A stretch of 64,000 bases of DNA, taken from contig NZ_SLXW01000001.1 of NCBI RefSeq assembly GCF_004341085.1, positions 248,001 through 312,000 on the forward strand, written 5' to 3'. How positions within the stretch are numbered: position 1 is the first letter of the stretch; every line of letters begins with the position of its first letter. Source of the stretch: Sphingomonas sp. PP-CE-1G-424 (GTDB lineage: Bacteria; Pseudomonadota; Alphaproteobacteria; Sphingomonadales; Sphingomonadaceae). The position numbers and the translations under genes are program-made. Of this stretch, positions 19,421 to 27,948 are shown in pieces. The notes below the pieces were generated by a model. That model searched no databases. It was not told where the DNA came from and saw only the letters and a program-made list of their open reading frames with translations.

Positions 19421-19491
19421 GGGAAGGCTGGCGAGCGACCAAACGAAAGGCTAGGCAGCGGGCAACCACTCACTCCCGTTAGGATAAGACT

Positions 19492-20208
19492 ATGCGCCCA
19501 TCCGGCCGCGCCCCAGACCAGATGCGTGCGATTACGATCGAGCCGCGCTTCACCAAGCATGCCGAAGGTTCGGTCCTGATCGGTTTCGGCGACACCAAGG
19601 TGCTCGTCACCGCCAGCGTCGAGGAGAAGGTCCCGCCGTTCATGCGCGGCAAGGGCGAAGGCTGGGTAACCGCCGAATACGGCATGCTCCCGCGCGCCAC
19701 TAACACGCGCAACAACCGCGAGGCCGCCAAGGGCAAGCAGTCGGGCCGCACGCAGGAAATCCAGCGGCTGATCGGGCGTAGCCTTCGCGCGGTGGTCGAC
19801 CTGAAGCTTCTCGGCGAGCGCCAGATCGTGATCGACTGCGACGTGATCCAGGCGGATGGTGGCACGCGCACTGCGTCGATCTCGGGCGGCTGGGTCGCGC
19901 TGCGGCTCGCGATCGACGGCTTGCTCGCGAGCGGCAAGCTGACCGCCGACCCGCTGACGCAGAAGGTCGCGGCGATCAGCTGCGGGATCTACCAGGGCAA
20001 TCCGGTGCTCGACCTCGACTATATCGAGGATTCGGGCGCGGATGCGGATGCGAACTTCGTGCTGCTCGAAAACGGCAACATCGCCGAGGCACAGGCGACC
20101 GCCGAGGGCGCTACGTACGACGAGGAGGCGCTACTCCGCCTGCTGCGTCTCGCCCGGATCGGCTGCACCGACATCTTCGCCGCGCAGGCGAAAGCAGTCG
20201 CCAAGTGA
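19492..20208 (+). CDS. rph: Ribonuclease PH
   Basis: 238-residue phosphorolytic 3'-5' exoribonuclease that trims tRNA ends. Typical N-terminus [18 protein letters not shown], phosphate-binding region [11 protein letters not shown] with [20 protein letters not shown] (split here), and [18 protein letters not shown]. Full length. Its stop overlaps the start of rdgB by four bases. Confidence 0.97.
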   Translation: MRPSGRAPDQMRAITIEPRFTKHAEGSVLIGFGDTKVLVTASVEEKVPPFMRGKGEGWVTAEYGMLPRATNTRNNREAAKGKQSGRTQEIQRLIGRSLRAVVDLKLLGERQIVIDCDVIQADGGTRTASISGGWVALRLAIDGLLASGKLTADPLTQKVAAISCGIYQGNPVLDLDYIEDSGADADANFVLLENGNIAEAQATAEGATYDEEALLRLLRLARIGCTDIFAAQAKAVAK

Positions 20209-20840
20209 GCGGCGAAGGCAAGGAACCGCAGGCGATCCGCAAGCTCCAGCCGGGCAAGCTGGTCATCGCCAGCCACAACAAGGGCAAGGTCCGCGAGATC
20301 GCTGCGTTGCTCGAAGGGCGTGGGCTGGAGGTCGTCTCGGCCGCCGACCTCGACCTGCCGGAACCCGTCGAGACGGGCACGACGTTCTTCGCGAATGCCG
20401 AACTGAAGGCGCGCTCGGCGGCCGACCTATCAGGCTACCCCGCTCTAGCGGACGATAGCGGGCTGTGCGTCGATGCGCTGGGTGGTGACCCGGGCGTCTA
20501 CACGGCGGATTGGGCGGAAACCCCCAACGGTCGCGACTGGATGATGGCGATGCAGAAGGTCGAGGACGCGGTGGTCGCCAAGGGTCCGGATGCAACGCGC
20601 GGCGCGCATTTCGTGAGCGTGCTCGCGCTGGCGTGGCCCGATGGTCATGTCGAATGGTTCGAAGGCCGTGCCGAGGGCACGCTCGTCTGGCCACCGCGTG
20701 GGAATGTCGGGTTCGGCTACGACCCGGTGTTCGTGCCGCTCGGCTACGACCAGACCTATGCCGAATTGCCACACGAGGCGAAGAACGCGATCAGCCACCG
20801 AAACGAGGCGTTCAAGCTGCTCGAAGCCGCGGTGTTCTGA
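20205..20840 (+). CDS. rdgB: dITP/XTP pyrophosphatase (RdgB/HAM1)
   Basis: 211 residues starting from a GTG within GTGA at the rph stop. HAM1 motifs are [11 protein letters not shown] near the N-terminus, [22 protein letters not shown] and [11 protein letters not shown] at the C-terminus. It hydrolyses non-canonical purine triphosphates to monophosphates and keeps them out of DNA. The rph-rdgB-hemW neighbourhood is conserved in alphaproteobacteria; here two genes are inserted before hemW. Confidence 0.96.
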   Translation: MSGEGKEPQAIRKLQPGKLVIASHNKGKVREIAALLEGRGLEVVSAADLDLPEPVETGTTFFANAELKARSAADLSGYPALADDSGLCVDALGGDPGVYTADWAETPNGRDWMMAMQKVEDAVVAKGPDATRGAHFVSVLALAWPDGHVEWFEGRAEGTLVWPPRGNVGFGYDPVFVPLGYDQTYAELPHEAKNAISHRNEAFKLLEAAVF

Positions 20841-20871
20841 GCGGCCCGGCGGGGGAAGCCCGTCGCCGTCC

Positions 20872-20953
20872 CGTCATCCTGACGAAAGTCAGGATCCAGG
20901 GCCATTAAGGGCACCGCCCGTTACTCTGGATCCTGACTTTCGTCAGGATGACG
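20872..20953. repeat. Nested palindromic repeat, family A, copy 4
   Basis: Two inverted arms with CCTGAC-GAAA-GTCAGG hairpins and a centre of about 20 bases, placed between convergent rdgB and the EAL gene. Position suits a bidirectional terminator, but neither side has a T run. Confidence 0.85.
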
Positions 20954-20968
20954 GTGGAGGTGTGCGGA

Positions 20969-21766
20969 TCAGACGGCGATCGCCTGCTTGTCCGGCCACG
21001 TCACCGCAGGCAACGCCTCGAACGCCGGCTTCGCCAGCAGATACCCCTGGATATACCGCACGCCGAGCCCCCGCAGCGCCTCGAACTCGCCAAGCGTCTC
21101 TACTCCCTCGGCAATCACCGTGATCCCCAGCGCGGTGCACATCCGCAGCATCCCCTCGACGATCATCCGCCGCGGCAGGCTCGTGTCGATGTCGCGGATC
21201 AGCTCCATGTCGAGCTTGATGATGCCCGGCTGGAACCGCGCGAGCAGATTAAGCCCGGCATGCCCCGCACCGAAATCGTCGAGCGCCGTCCCGAAACCCA
21301 TCTTCTGATACGTCGCGATGATGTTGGCGACATGCACGGGATCGAGCATCTCCTCGTTTTCGGTGAACTCGAAGATGAGGCGATCGGTCGGCAACCCAAC
21401 CGCGCTCGCCGTCTTCAACGTCAACTGGATGCACGCCGCCGGCGAATAGACCGCGTTCGGGAGGAAGTTGATCGACAGCCGCGCGGGCGTATCGAGCAGC
21501 CCGGCCTTCACCGACGCCGCGATCGCACGCACCCGGCATTGCTGGTCGAACGCGTAGAGGTTCTCCGCATCGACCTGGCAAAGCACGCTCGCCGCCGACT
21601 GCCCCTCGAGCCCGCGCACCAGCGCCTCATAGGCGAAGACGGTCTCGGTCTCGATATCGACGATCGGCTGGAACGCCATCGAGAAGCCAAAGGTCAGGCC
21701 AGCGCCGTCGCGGCAACCGGCACAACCACCGGAACGCGGCACATCGGAATGAGATGGTGAGGTCAT
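20969..21766 (-). CDS. EAL domain cyclic-di-GMP phosphodiesterase
   Basis: 265 residues, almost only an EAL domain. Key elements are present: AYEALVRG (the EAL motif), SINFLPN, FEFTENEE, ALDDFGAGH, IIKLDMELIRDID, VIAEGVET and VRYIQGYLLAKP, so it should be catalytically competent. The short N-terminus contains CAGCRDGAG, a CxxC pair that could sense redox or bind metal. No membrane or sensory domain. It would lower c-di-GMP; a GGDEF protein lies 8 kb away. Confidence 0.92.
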   Translation of the reverse strand: MTSPSHSDVPRSGGCAGCRDGAGLTFGFSMAFQPIVDIETETVFAYEALVRGLEGQSAASVLCQVDAENLYAFDQQCRVRAIAASVKAGLLDTPARLSINFLPNAVYSPAACIQLTLKTASAVGLPTDRLIFEFTENEEMLDPVHVANIIATYQKMGFGTALDDFGAGHAGLNLLARFQPGIIKLDMELIRDIDTSLPRRMIVEGMLRMCTALGITVIAEGVETLGEFEALRGLGVRYIQGYLLAKPAFEALPAVTWPDKQAIAV

Positions 21767-21833
21767 TAAGGCAGGTTAACCTCGGTCCACTTAAGAAAGT
21801 GCGACCGCCGCCGCGGTCATCGCTTGCTCCAGG

Positions 21834-22391
21834 TCAATACGCACGCTCACCGACGACATTGCCGGGCGGTGAATAGCGACAGACGAGATAGTCGTCGGTG
21901 GTGTTGCTCGCCATCGCGCAGCCAACCTGCGTGGAGCCGCGCCAGACGATCTGCGTGTAGTGCGCGACGTCCTCGAAATTGCCGGTGCGGCTGAACCCGG
22001 GGGTCGGCATGTTGATGAAATCGCGCTTCTCGGCGACCCAGTGGCCCATCATCTCGGTGTACGCGTACGCATAGCGCGTGCCGGTCCACAGATTTTCGCC
22101 CTCGCGCGTCATGCCCTGCGGCTGCGGTGCGTGCGCGAACTTCCGGGTCCGCGCCATCTGCTCGGCATAGACACGCGCGGTAGTCGCCAGCGTATCGCTC
22201 CACGTCAACGGCGCAACGCCGACCGCGGCCCGCGCGGCGTTGTGGCCGTCGATCATCGCCGCCTTGAGCAGCGCCGCCCCGCGGGGGGCCGGCTTCATCG
22301 TATCGCGGCGCTCGACGACGCGTTCCGGACCCTGTGCACACCCCGCGATCGCAAGCATCGCGGCAAGCGCCCAACCCAACCGTGCAGTCAT
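21834..22391 (-). CDS. CAP/SCP superfamily lipoprotein
   Basis: 185 residues. Signal peptide with a lipobox-like AIAGC, then a CAP (cysteine-rich secretory, pathogenesis-related 1) domain: HNAARAAVGVAPLTWSDTLA, then KFAHAPQPQGMTREGENLW, GHWVAEK and VAHYTQIVWRGSTQVGC. The histidine and glutamate cluster of the CAP cavity (His in FAHA, Glu in GENLW, His in AHYTQ) is intact. Function of bacterial members is unclear. Divergent from hemW with about 43 bases between starts. Confidence 0.9.
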   Translation of the reverse strand: MTARLGWALAAMLAIAGCAQGPERVVERRDTMKPAPRGAALLKAAMIDGHNAARAAVGVAPLTWSDTLATTARVYAEQMARTRKFAHAPQPQGMTREGENLWTGTRYAYAYTEMMGHWVAEKRDFINMPTPGFSRTGNFEDVAHYTQIVWRGSTQVGCAMASNTTDDYLVCRYSPPGNVVGERAY

Positions 22392-22434
22392 TGCGCTTCC
22401 TTCGGCCGCCCCGTGCGACCATATGCGCCAGATA

Positions 22435-23607
22435 ATGCCCGTCTTCGAAACACCAAGCCCCGACGCTCCTCCAGCGGGCGATCTCGCGCTCTACGTCCAT
22501 TGGCCGTTCTGCGTATCGAAATGCCCGTATTGCGACTTCAACAGCCATGTTCGCGAGGAGGTGGATCAGGCTGCGTGGCGCGCCGCACTCCTGACCGATC
22601 TCGCACACGAGGCGAGGGTATTGCCGGGGCGGAAACTACAGTCGATCTTCTTCGGCGGTGGCACCCCCTCGCTGATGCCCCCCGCGACCGTCGCCGCGGT
22701 ACTCGATGCGGCGGAAAAGGCTTGGGGGTTCGCGGCAGGAATCGAGATCACGCTGGAGGCGAACCCGTCCTCGGTCGAAGCCGCGCGGTTTGCCGACTTG
22801 GCGAGCGCCGGCGTGAACCGCGTATCCCTCGGACTGCAATCACTCAACGATCAGGCGTTGAAGTTCCTCGGTCGCGCGCATGACGTCAACGAGGGACAGG
22901 CCGCGCTCGCCACCGCGCAGAACGTGTTTCCCCGCGTCAGTTTCGACCTGATCTATGCACTGCCGGGCCAGCGGCTCGACGACTGGCGCGCCGAACTCGC
23001 GCGCGCGCTGAGCCTGGGGACGGAGCATCTGTCGCTGTACCAACTGACGATCGAAGCGGGCACACGGTTCGCGACCGAAGCGCTCGCGGGCCGGATCGTG
23101 ATCCCCGACGGCGACTCGGCGGCCGACCTGTTCGAGGCGACGCGCGCAGATACCGCCGCCGCGGGGCTGCCCGCGTACGAGACCTCGAACCACGCGCGAC
23201 CGGGATCGGAGAGCCGTCACAATCTCGCTTACTGGCGGTACCAGGATTACGCCGGTATCGGCCCCGGCGCGCATGGTCGGCGCAAAGGGCTGGCGACGGT
23301 GCGCCGCAAGAAGCCGGAGAACTGGTTGGCCGCGGTCGATCGCAACGGCCACGGCATGGAAGTCGAGGATCCGCTGACCCCATCGACCCGCGCGACCGAA
23401 GCGTTGCTGATGGGGTTGCGGTTGGCCGAAGGCGTAGATCTGGACCGGATTACCGCGCTGAACGCGGGTGTCGTGCCGGTGGATCTGGCGGCGGTGGCTC
23501 GGCTTGAGGAGTTGGGGCTGATCGCACATACGCCGGGCCGATTGCGGGTTACCGAAGCCGGCGCCCTACTCCTCGACGCGATCCTGCCTGAGATCGTTAC
23601 CGCCTGA
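22435..23607 (+). CDS. hemW: Radical SAM heme chaperone HemW
   Basis: About 390 residues. The radical SAM cluster motif is CVSKCPYC in YVHWPFCVSKCPYCDFNSHV, and FFGGGTPSLM and VSLGLQSLND follow as in HemW. HemW binds heme and passes it to respiratory proteins; it is often mislabelled coproporphyrinogen oxidase HemN. I start at the ATG at 22435 (MPVFETPS); a longer frame runs back into the divergent CAP gene without support. Confidence 0.94.
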   Translation: MPVFETPSPDAPPAGDLALYVHWPFCVSKCPYCDFNSHVREEVDQAAWRAALLTDLAHEARVLPGRKLQSIFFGGGTPSLMPPATVAAVLDAAEKAWGFAAGIEITLEANPSSVEAARFADLASAGVNRVSLGLQSLNDQALKFLGRAHDVNEGQAALATAQNVFPRVSFDLIYALPGQRLDDWRAELARALSLGTEHLSLYQLTIEAGTRFATEALAGRIVIPDGDSAADLFEATRADTAAAGLPAYETSNHARPGSESRHNLAYWRYQDYAGIGPGAHGRRKGLATVRRKKPENWLAAVDRNGHGMEVEDPLTPSTRATEALLMGLRLAEGVDLDRITALNAGVVPVDLAAVARLEELGLIAHTPGRLRVTEAGALLLDAILPEIVTA

Positions 23608-23608
23608 T

Positions 23609-23636
23609 TTGTTCACCCGCGAAGGCGGGTGAACAA
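23609..23636. terminator. Bidirectional hairpin between hemW and the LpoA-like gene
   Basis: Perfect 12-bp inverted repeat TTGTTCACCCGC-GAAG-GCGGGTGAACAA, one base after the hemW stop and two before the convergent gene's stop. It resembles a single arm of a family E repeat. Each strand begins with A/T-rich ends but no long T run. Confidence 0.55.
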
Positions 23637-23638
23637 GC

Positions 23639-24841
23639 TTACTTCCCGAACCCGGCCGGCGCAGGCGAGACTACGGTAGTCGTACCCCCACGGATTTCCT
23701 TCACCTCCAGCGCGCGCTCGGCAACGTTGTCCTTGCCGAAGCGGAAGGCGCCATCGATGCCGGCAAAGCCATCGCCGTCGCGCAGGCGTTTCACCGGGAA
23801 CGGCGTGCCGGGCTTCCAATCGCGCGCGATGCGTACCGTCAGCAGCACCGAGTCGTAACCGAGGCTCGACAGGCGGTACGGCCCTGCCCCGAACCGGGCG
23901 CGGTATTTGGCCGCGTATTGGCGGTACAGCGTGTCCGAAACGCTGGCGTACCATGCGCCCGACAGCGCTGGCTTGGCCGCGATCCCCGCGTCGGAGTTCC
24001 AGAGTTCGGTGCCGAGGATACGCGTCGTCGCGCCGCTGCCGCGCTTGACCATCGCTGCCGCCGAAGCTGCGGTGGCGCCGCCATCGGCGATCAGGACCGC
24101 GTCATACGGGGCCTTCGCCGCGAGCCGCGTGACCGCGCCGGAAATGCCACCAGGGCCCCGCGCGTAGGTCTGAAGCGAGACGACCTGGCCGCCCGCACCT
24201 TCGACAGCGCGGAGGAACGCGGTCGATGCGCGTTCGCCGTACAGGCCGTTGGGGACGAGTCCGGCGAAGTTGCTGACGCCGCGCTCCTTCGCGAAATCGA
24301 CCACGCGCGCGATCGACTGGGTCGGGACATAACCCATCAGATACGCACCGTCGCCCGCGACGCCGAGATCGTTGGAGAAGCTCAGCACCGGAATGTTCGC
24401 GGCGCGCGCGATCGGCGCGACCGCGCGGACGTCGTCGGCGAGCAGCGGCCCGAGGATCAGCTGCGCGCCCTCGGCGATCGCGCGCTGCGCGGCGGCGGCG
24501 GCACCGGTCGCGGTGTCGTAGTTGGTGATGCGGACGCGCTGGTTCTGCGTATCGAGCAGCGCCAGCATCGTCGCGTTGGCGATCGAGGTGCCGACGCCTG
24601 CGTTGCTGCCCGACAGCGGAACGAGCAGCGCGACGCGGTTGCGTTCGGCATCGCGCGGGATGCCGGTCTCGACGCCGATATTGGGGCGATCGGCGGGACG
24701 CGTGGTCGGGCGCTGCTGCGACGGCTCGACCGGACCACGCGGCACGATCGTCTGGCACGCGCCGAGCAGGCACGCCGCGGCCAGCGTCGCCCATCGCCCG
24801 ATGGTACGTGTCGATTGCCCTATCGTCGTCGCGTCTGCCAT
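23639..24841 (-). CDS. LpoA-like penicillin-binding protein activator
   Basis: About 400-residue lipoprotein (lipobox LLGAC) with a type 1 periplasmic-binding fold: NRVALLVPLSGSNAGVGTSI, LILGPLLADDVRAVAPIA, then VPNGLYGERASTAFL. This is the LppC/LpoA family; in E. coli LpoA stimulates PBP1A and its gene is next to rsmI and yraN, as here. The N-terminal TPR part of E. coli LpoA is missing, usual in alphaproteobacteria. Start is the ATG at 24841 or that at 24853; both overlap the start region of the divergent rsmI. Confidence 0.86.
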   Translation of the reverse strand: MADATTIGQSTRTIGRWATLAAACLLGACQTIVPRGPVEPSQQRPTTRPADRPNIGVETGIPRDAERNRVALLVPLSGSNAGVGTSIANATMLALLDTQNQRVRITNYDTATGAAAAAQRAIAEGAQLILGPLLADDVRAVAPIARAANIPVLSFSNDLGVAGDGAYLMGYVPTQSIARVVDFAKERGVSNFAGLVPNGLYGERASTAFLRAVEGAGGQVVSLQTYARGPGGISGAVTRLAAKAPYDAVLIADGGATAASAAAMVKRGSGATTRILGTELWNSDAGIAAKPALSGAWYASVSDTLYRQYAAKYRARFGAGPYRLSSLGYDSVLLTVRIARDWKPGTPFPVKRLRDGDGFAGIDGAFRFGKDNVAERALEVKEIRGGTTTVVSPAPAGFGK

Positions 24842-24851
24842 GACCGTCCCC

Positions 24852-25700
24852 ATGAACCCTGAAACTCTTCTCGATCCCGGCCTCTACATCGTCGCGACCC
24901 CGATCGGCAATCTTGGCGATCTGTCGCCGCGTGCCGCCGACATCCTGCGCAGGGCCGACGTGATCGCGGTCGAGGACAGCCGCGTCACCGCCGGGCTGCT
25001 CCGTCACATCGGCACGAAGACGCCGATGGTGCCGTATCACGACCACAGTGCGGAGGGCGTGCGCCCGGCACTGATCGCGCGGATGGCGACGCAGGCGGTG
25101 GCGCTGGTGTCGGATGCGGGGACGCCGCTTATTTCGGATCCCGGATTCAAGCTGGTGCGCGATGCGCGGGCGGCGGGGCATTTGGTGGTGACGATCCCGG
25201 GTCCCTGCGCGGCGGTGGCGGCGCTGACGCTGGCGGGGCTGCCGACCGACCGGTTCCTGTTTGTGGGGTTTTTGCCGTCGAAGCTGCACGCAAGGGCCGA
25301 GGCGATCGTCGAAGTCGCGACGATCCGCGCGACTCTGGTGATGTATGAGTCGGGGCCGCGGCTCGGCGCGTGTCTGGCGGCGCTGCTGGAAGGGCTCGGC
25401 GACCGCGAGGCGGCGGTGACGCGCGAGATCAGCAAGAAGTTCGAGGAGGCGGTGACGGGGACGCTCTCGGCGCTCGCCGCGCGCTATGCGGATGCGCCGC
25501 CACGGGGGGAGATCGTGATCGTCGTCGCGCCACCGGGCGAGGCTCCGCCTGCGAGTACGGAGGACGGTGACGCGGCGCTGGTCGAAGCGCTCACCCGCCT
25601 GTCCACGGGCCAGGCGGCGAGCGAGGTGGCGAAGAAGCTCGGGCTCGACCGGAAGGCGCTGTATGCTCGGGCGCTGGAATTGAAGGCGGAAAAGGGATGA
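24852..25700 (+). CDS. rsmI: 16S rRNA (cytidine-1402-2'-O)-methyltransferase
   Basis: 282 residues, tetrapyrrole-methylase fold. Hallmarks are LYIVATPIGNLGDLSPRA, VIAVEDSRVTAGLL and LVSDAGTPLISDPG. RsmI modifies C1402 in the decoding centre of 16S rRNA together with RsmH. Start at 24852 (MNPETLLDPG); an ATG at 24840 is also in frame. Both lie within the start of the divergent lipoprotein gene, leaving no room for separate promoters. A C-terminal helix-turn-helix-like extension (SEVAKKLGLDRKALYARALE) is normal for the family. Confidence 0.95.
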   Translation: MNPETLLDPGLYIVATPIGNLGDLSPRAADILRRADVIAVEDSRVTAGLLRHIGTKTPMVPYHDHSAEGVRPALIARMATQAVALVSDAGTPLISDPGFKLVRDARAAGHLVVTIPGPCAAVAALTLAGLPTDRFLFVGFLPSKLHARAEAIVEVATIRATLVMYESGPRLGACLAALLEGLGDREAAVTREISKKFEEAVTGTLSALAARYADAPPRGEIVIVVAPPGEAPPASTEDGDAALVEALTRLSTGQAASEVAKKLGLDRKALYARALELKAEKG

Positions 25701-25713
25701 TCGCCCTTCTTCC

Positions 25714-25818
25714 CCCCTCCCTGGAAGGGAGGGGCCGGGGGTGGGTCGGCTGCTTGGCGGGCGGTCCCGAGCCCCAGCGGCCTACCCACCCCCAACCCCT
25801 CCCTTTCAGGGATGGGAG
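25714..25818. repeat. Nested palindromic repeat, family C, copy 2
   Basis: Arms CCCCTCCCTGGAAGGGAGGG and its inverse, with GGGGGTGGGTCGGC and CCTACCCACCCCC towards the centre. It lies between rsmI and yraN, and its right end (GGGATGGGAGC) is immediately before the yraN start, so the repeat contributes the ribosome-binding region. Confidence 0.8.
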
Positions 25819-25823
25819 CAGGG

Positions 25824-26177
25824 ATGCGTGACCGTCGTTCCGCCGAGATTGCTGGCCGCAGAGGAGAGCGGCTGGCGGGGTGGTGGCTGCGTCTCAAGGG
25901 CTGGAGCATTCTCGATCGCAGAGTCCGCACGCCCGCCGGCGAGGTCGACATCGTCGCGCGAAAGGGCAACCTGATCGCCTTCGTCGAGGTAAAAACCCGC
26001 GCGACCGCCGCCGAACTCGACTTCGCGATCGACGAGCGTCGCCTCGCGCGCGTCGCCGCCGCCGCGGAGTTTCTGATGCCGCGCTATGCCGGACCCGGCG
26101 ACGATATCCGCGTCGACGTCATCCTGCTCGCCCCCGGCACGCGCCCGCGCCATATCGAGAATGCCTGGATCGGGTGA
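25824..26177 (+). CDS. yraN: YraN family putative endonuclease (UPF0102)
   Basis: 117 residues with the nuclease-like core GEVDIVARKGNLIAFVEVKT, giving the D-x(n)-E-x-K arrangement of the restriction-endonuclease fold. Start at 25824 (MRDRRSAEIAGRRGE) is preceded by GGGAGCAGGG; an ATG at 25812 is less likely. YraN proteins resemble Holliday-junction-like nucleases, but activity is not established. Follows rsmI as part of the conserved rsmI-yraM-yraN cluster, and is followed by gshB. Confidence 0.92.
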   Translation: MRDRRSAEIAGRRGERLAGWWLRLKGWSILDRRVRTPAGEVDIVARKGNLIAFVEVKTRATAAELDFAIDERRLARVAAAAEFLMPRYAGPGDDIRVDVILLAPGTRPRHIENAWIG

Positions 26178-26228
26178 CTTCGCGACCATGCACGCCTACA
26201 TGCGCTCGACCGAACAGAAGGAAGACGC

Positions 26229-27182
26229 ATGAGCCTCACCGTCGCCGTCCAGATGGACCCGCTCGACAGCATCAACATCGCCGGCGATTCGACCTTCGCG
26301 CTGATGTTGTCTGCGCAGGACCATGGCCACAAGCTCTTCCACTATTCCGCCGAGGACCTGAACTACCGCGACGGCAAGGTCTGGGCGAAGGCGCATCCCG
26401 TCACCGTGCAGCGCGTCGTCGGCGATCACTTCAGCGTCGGCGAGCCCGTGAACCTCGATCTCGGCGACGAGGCCGACGTGGTCCTCATGCGCCAGGATCC
26501 GCCGTTCGATCTCGGCTATATCACCGCGACGCATCTGCTCGAGCGGATCGCCGACAGGACGCTCGTCGTGAACGATCCCGCGCAGGTGCGGAACGCGCCC
26601 GAGAAGGTGTTCGTGCTCGACTACCCGCAGTTCATGCCGCCGACGCTGATCACACGCTCGCTCGACGAGGCGCGCAAATTCCTCGCGGAGCACGGCGCGA
26701 TCGTGATCAAGCCGCTGCACGGCAATGGCGGCAAGGCGATCTTCAAGGTTGAATCGGACGGCGCCAACCTGTCCGCGCTGATGGAGGTCTTCAACATGAC
26801 GTGGCGCGAGCCGCACATGGTCCAAGCGTTCCTCCCCGACGTCGCGAAGGGCGACAAGCGCATCGTCTTGGTCGACGGCGAGGTCGCAGGCGCGATCAAC
26901 CGCCTGCCAGGCGAAGGCGAGATCCGCTCGAACCTCGCGGTCGGCGGCTCGGCGGAGAAGTCGGAACTGACCGACAAGGAGCGCGAAATCTGCGCGGTGT
27001 TGGGGCCGGAGTTGAAGAAGCGCGGGCTGTTGTTCGTCGGGATCGACGTGATAGGCGGGACGTGGCTGACCGAGATCAACGTGACCTCGCCGACCGGGAT
27101 CGTCGCGATCTCGAACTTCGACGGGACCGATGTTGCCGGCATGATCTGGGATGCGATCGAGGCGAAGGTCGCGGCGCGGTAA
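26229..27182 (+). CDS. gshB: Glutathione synthetase
   Basis: 317-residue ATP-grasp ligase that joins gamma-glutamylcysteine and glycine. Typical N-terminus VAVQMDPLDSINIAGDSTFA, RQDPPFDLGYITATHLLE, glycine-rich KPLHGNGGKAIFKV, and the C-terminal INVTSPTGIVAI metal site. Full length. Same strand as rsmI and yraN. Confidence 0.97.
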   Translation: MSLTVAVQMDPLDSINIAGDSTFALMLSAQDHGHKLFHYSAEDLNYRDGKVWAKAHPVTVQRVVGDHFSVGEPVNLDLGDEADVVLMRQDPPFDLGYITATHLLERIADRTLVVNDPAQVRNAPEKVFVLDYPQFMPPTLITRSLDEARKFLAEHGAIVIKPLHGNGGKAIFKVESDGANLSALMEVFNMTWREPHMVQAFLPDVAKGDKRIVLVDGEVAGAINRLPGEGEIRSNLAVGGSAEKSELTDKEREICAVLGPELKKRGLLFVGIDVIGGTWLTEINVTSPTGIVAISNFDGTDVAGMIWDAIEAKVAAR

Positions 27183-27196
27183 CTGGAGCGAAGATA

Positions 27197-27300
27197 CCAC
27201 CCCGGCGGAGGCCGGGGCCCAATTGGAAAGGTCGCGGTAACGGAGCGCCGTCCTCCGTCATAACCGTCCACCAATTGGGCCCCGGCCTTCGCCGGGGTGG
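27197..27300. repeat. Nested palindromic repeat, family B, copy 1
   Basis: Arms CCACCCCGGCGGAGGCCGGG with GCCCAATTGG, and the inverse CCAATTGGGCCCCGGCCTTC with GCCGGGGTGG. Each arm contains the small hairpin CCCCGGC-GNAG-GCCGGGG. Lies between gshB and the DedA gene, same direction. Confidence 0.85.
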
Positions 27301-27348
27301 TGTGATGTCGGTGGAACACATCCGGCATCCCGGCAGTATGTGATACCC

Positions 27349-27948
27349 ATGACCGAATTCATCCTCGATCTCATCGCCTGGGGCGGATATTTCGGTATCT
27401 TCCTGTTGATGGCGCTCGAGAATATCGTGCCGCCGGTGCCGTCCGAAGTCATCATGGGGCTCGGCGGCATGGCCGTCGCGCGCGGCGACATGAGCGTCGT
27501 GCCGCTGATCGCCTGGGGTACCGCGGGCTCGGTCGTCGGCAATTACTTCTGGTATTATATCGGCCGCAACATCGGCTACGAACGCTTCCGCCCGTTCATC
27601 GAGCGTAACGGCCGCTGGCTGACGATGGAATGGTCCGACGTCGAGAAGATCCACCGGTTCTTCACGAAGCGCGGCGGCTGGGTGATCTTCGTGTTCCGGT
27701 TCATGCCGACCTTCCGCACCGTCATCTCGCTGCCCGCGGGGATGACACGGATGCCGATCTGGCAGTTCGTGATCTGGACCGCGGCTGGCAGCGCGATCTG
27801 GAACACCGTGCTCACCTATGCCGGCATCCTGCTCGGCTCGCATTTCGAGGAACTCGATCGTTACGTCGGGCCGGTCGCGGTGGCGACGTTCGTCGTCATC
27901 ATTATCGGCTATGGCTGGCGCGTACTGACCTGGAAACCCAAGGGCTAA
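27349..27948 (+). CDS. DedA family membrane protein
   Basis: 199 residues, five or six membrane segments. DedA/VTT motifs are ENIVPPVPSEVIMGLGGMAV (the E-x-x-x-P-x-P-x-E membrane-embedded region), GNYFWYYIGRNIGYERF and FRFMPTFRTVISLPAGMTRM (split region with conserved Arg). Members act as undecaprenyl-phosphate or phospholipid flippases. ATG at 27349 chosen; a GTG nine bases upstream is possible. The 3' end overlaps convergent xerC by four bases. Confidence 0.92.
   Translation: MTEFILDLIAWGGYFGIFLLMALENIVPPVPSEVIMGLGGMAVARGDMSVVPLIAWGTAGSVVGNYFWYYIGRNIGYERFRPFIERNGRWLTMEWSDVEKIHRFFTKRGGWVIFVFRFMPTFRTVISLPAGMTRMPIWQFVIWTAAGSAIWNTVLTYAGILLGSHFEELDRYVGPVAVATFVVIIIGYGWRVLTWKPKG

Noticed and set aside
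18228..19491. CIRCE operator near hrcA
   Set aside because: No TTAGCACTC-N9-GAGTGCTAA or near match was found upstream of hrcA, grpE or dnaK.
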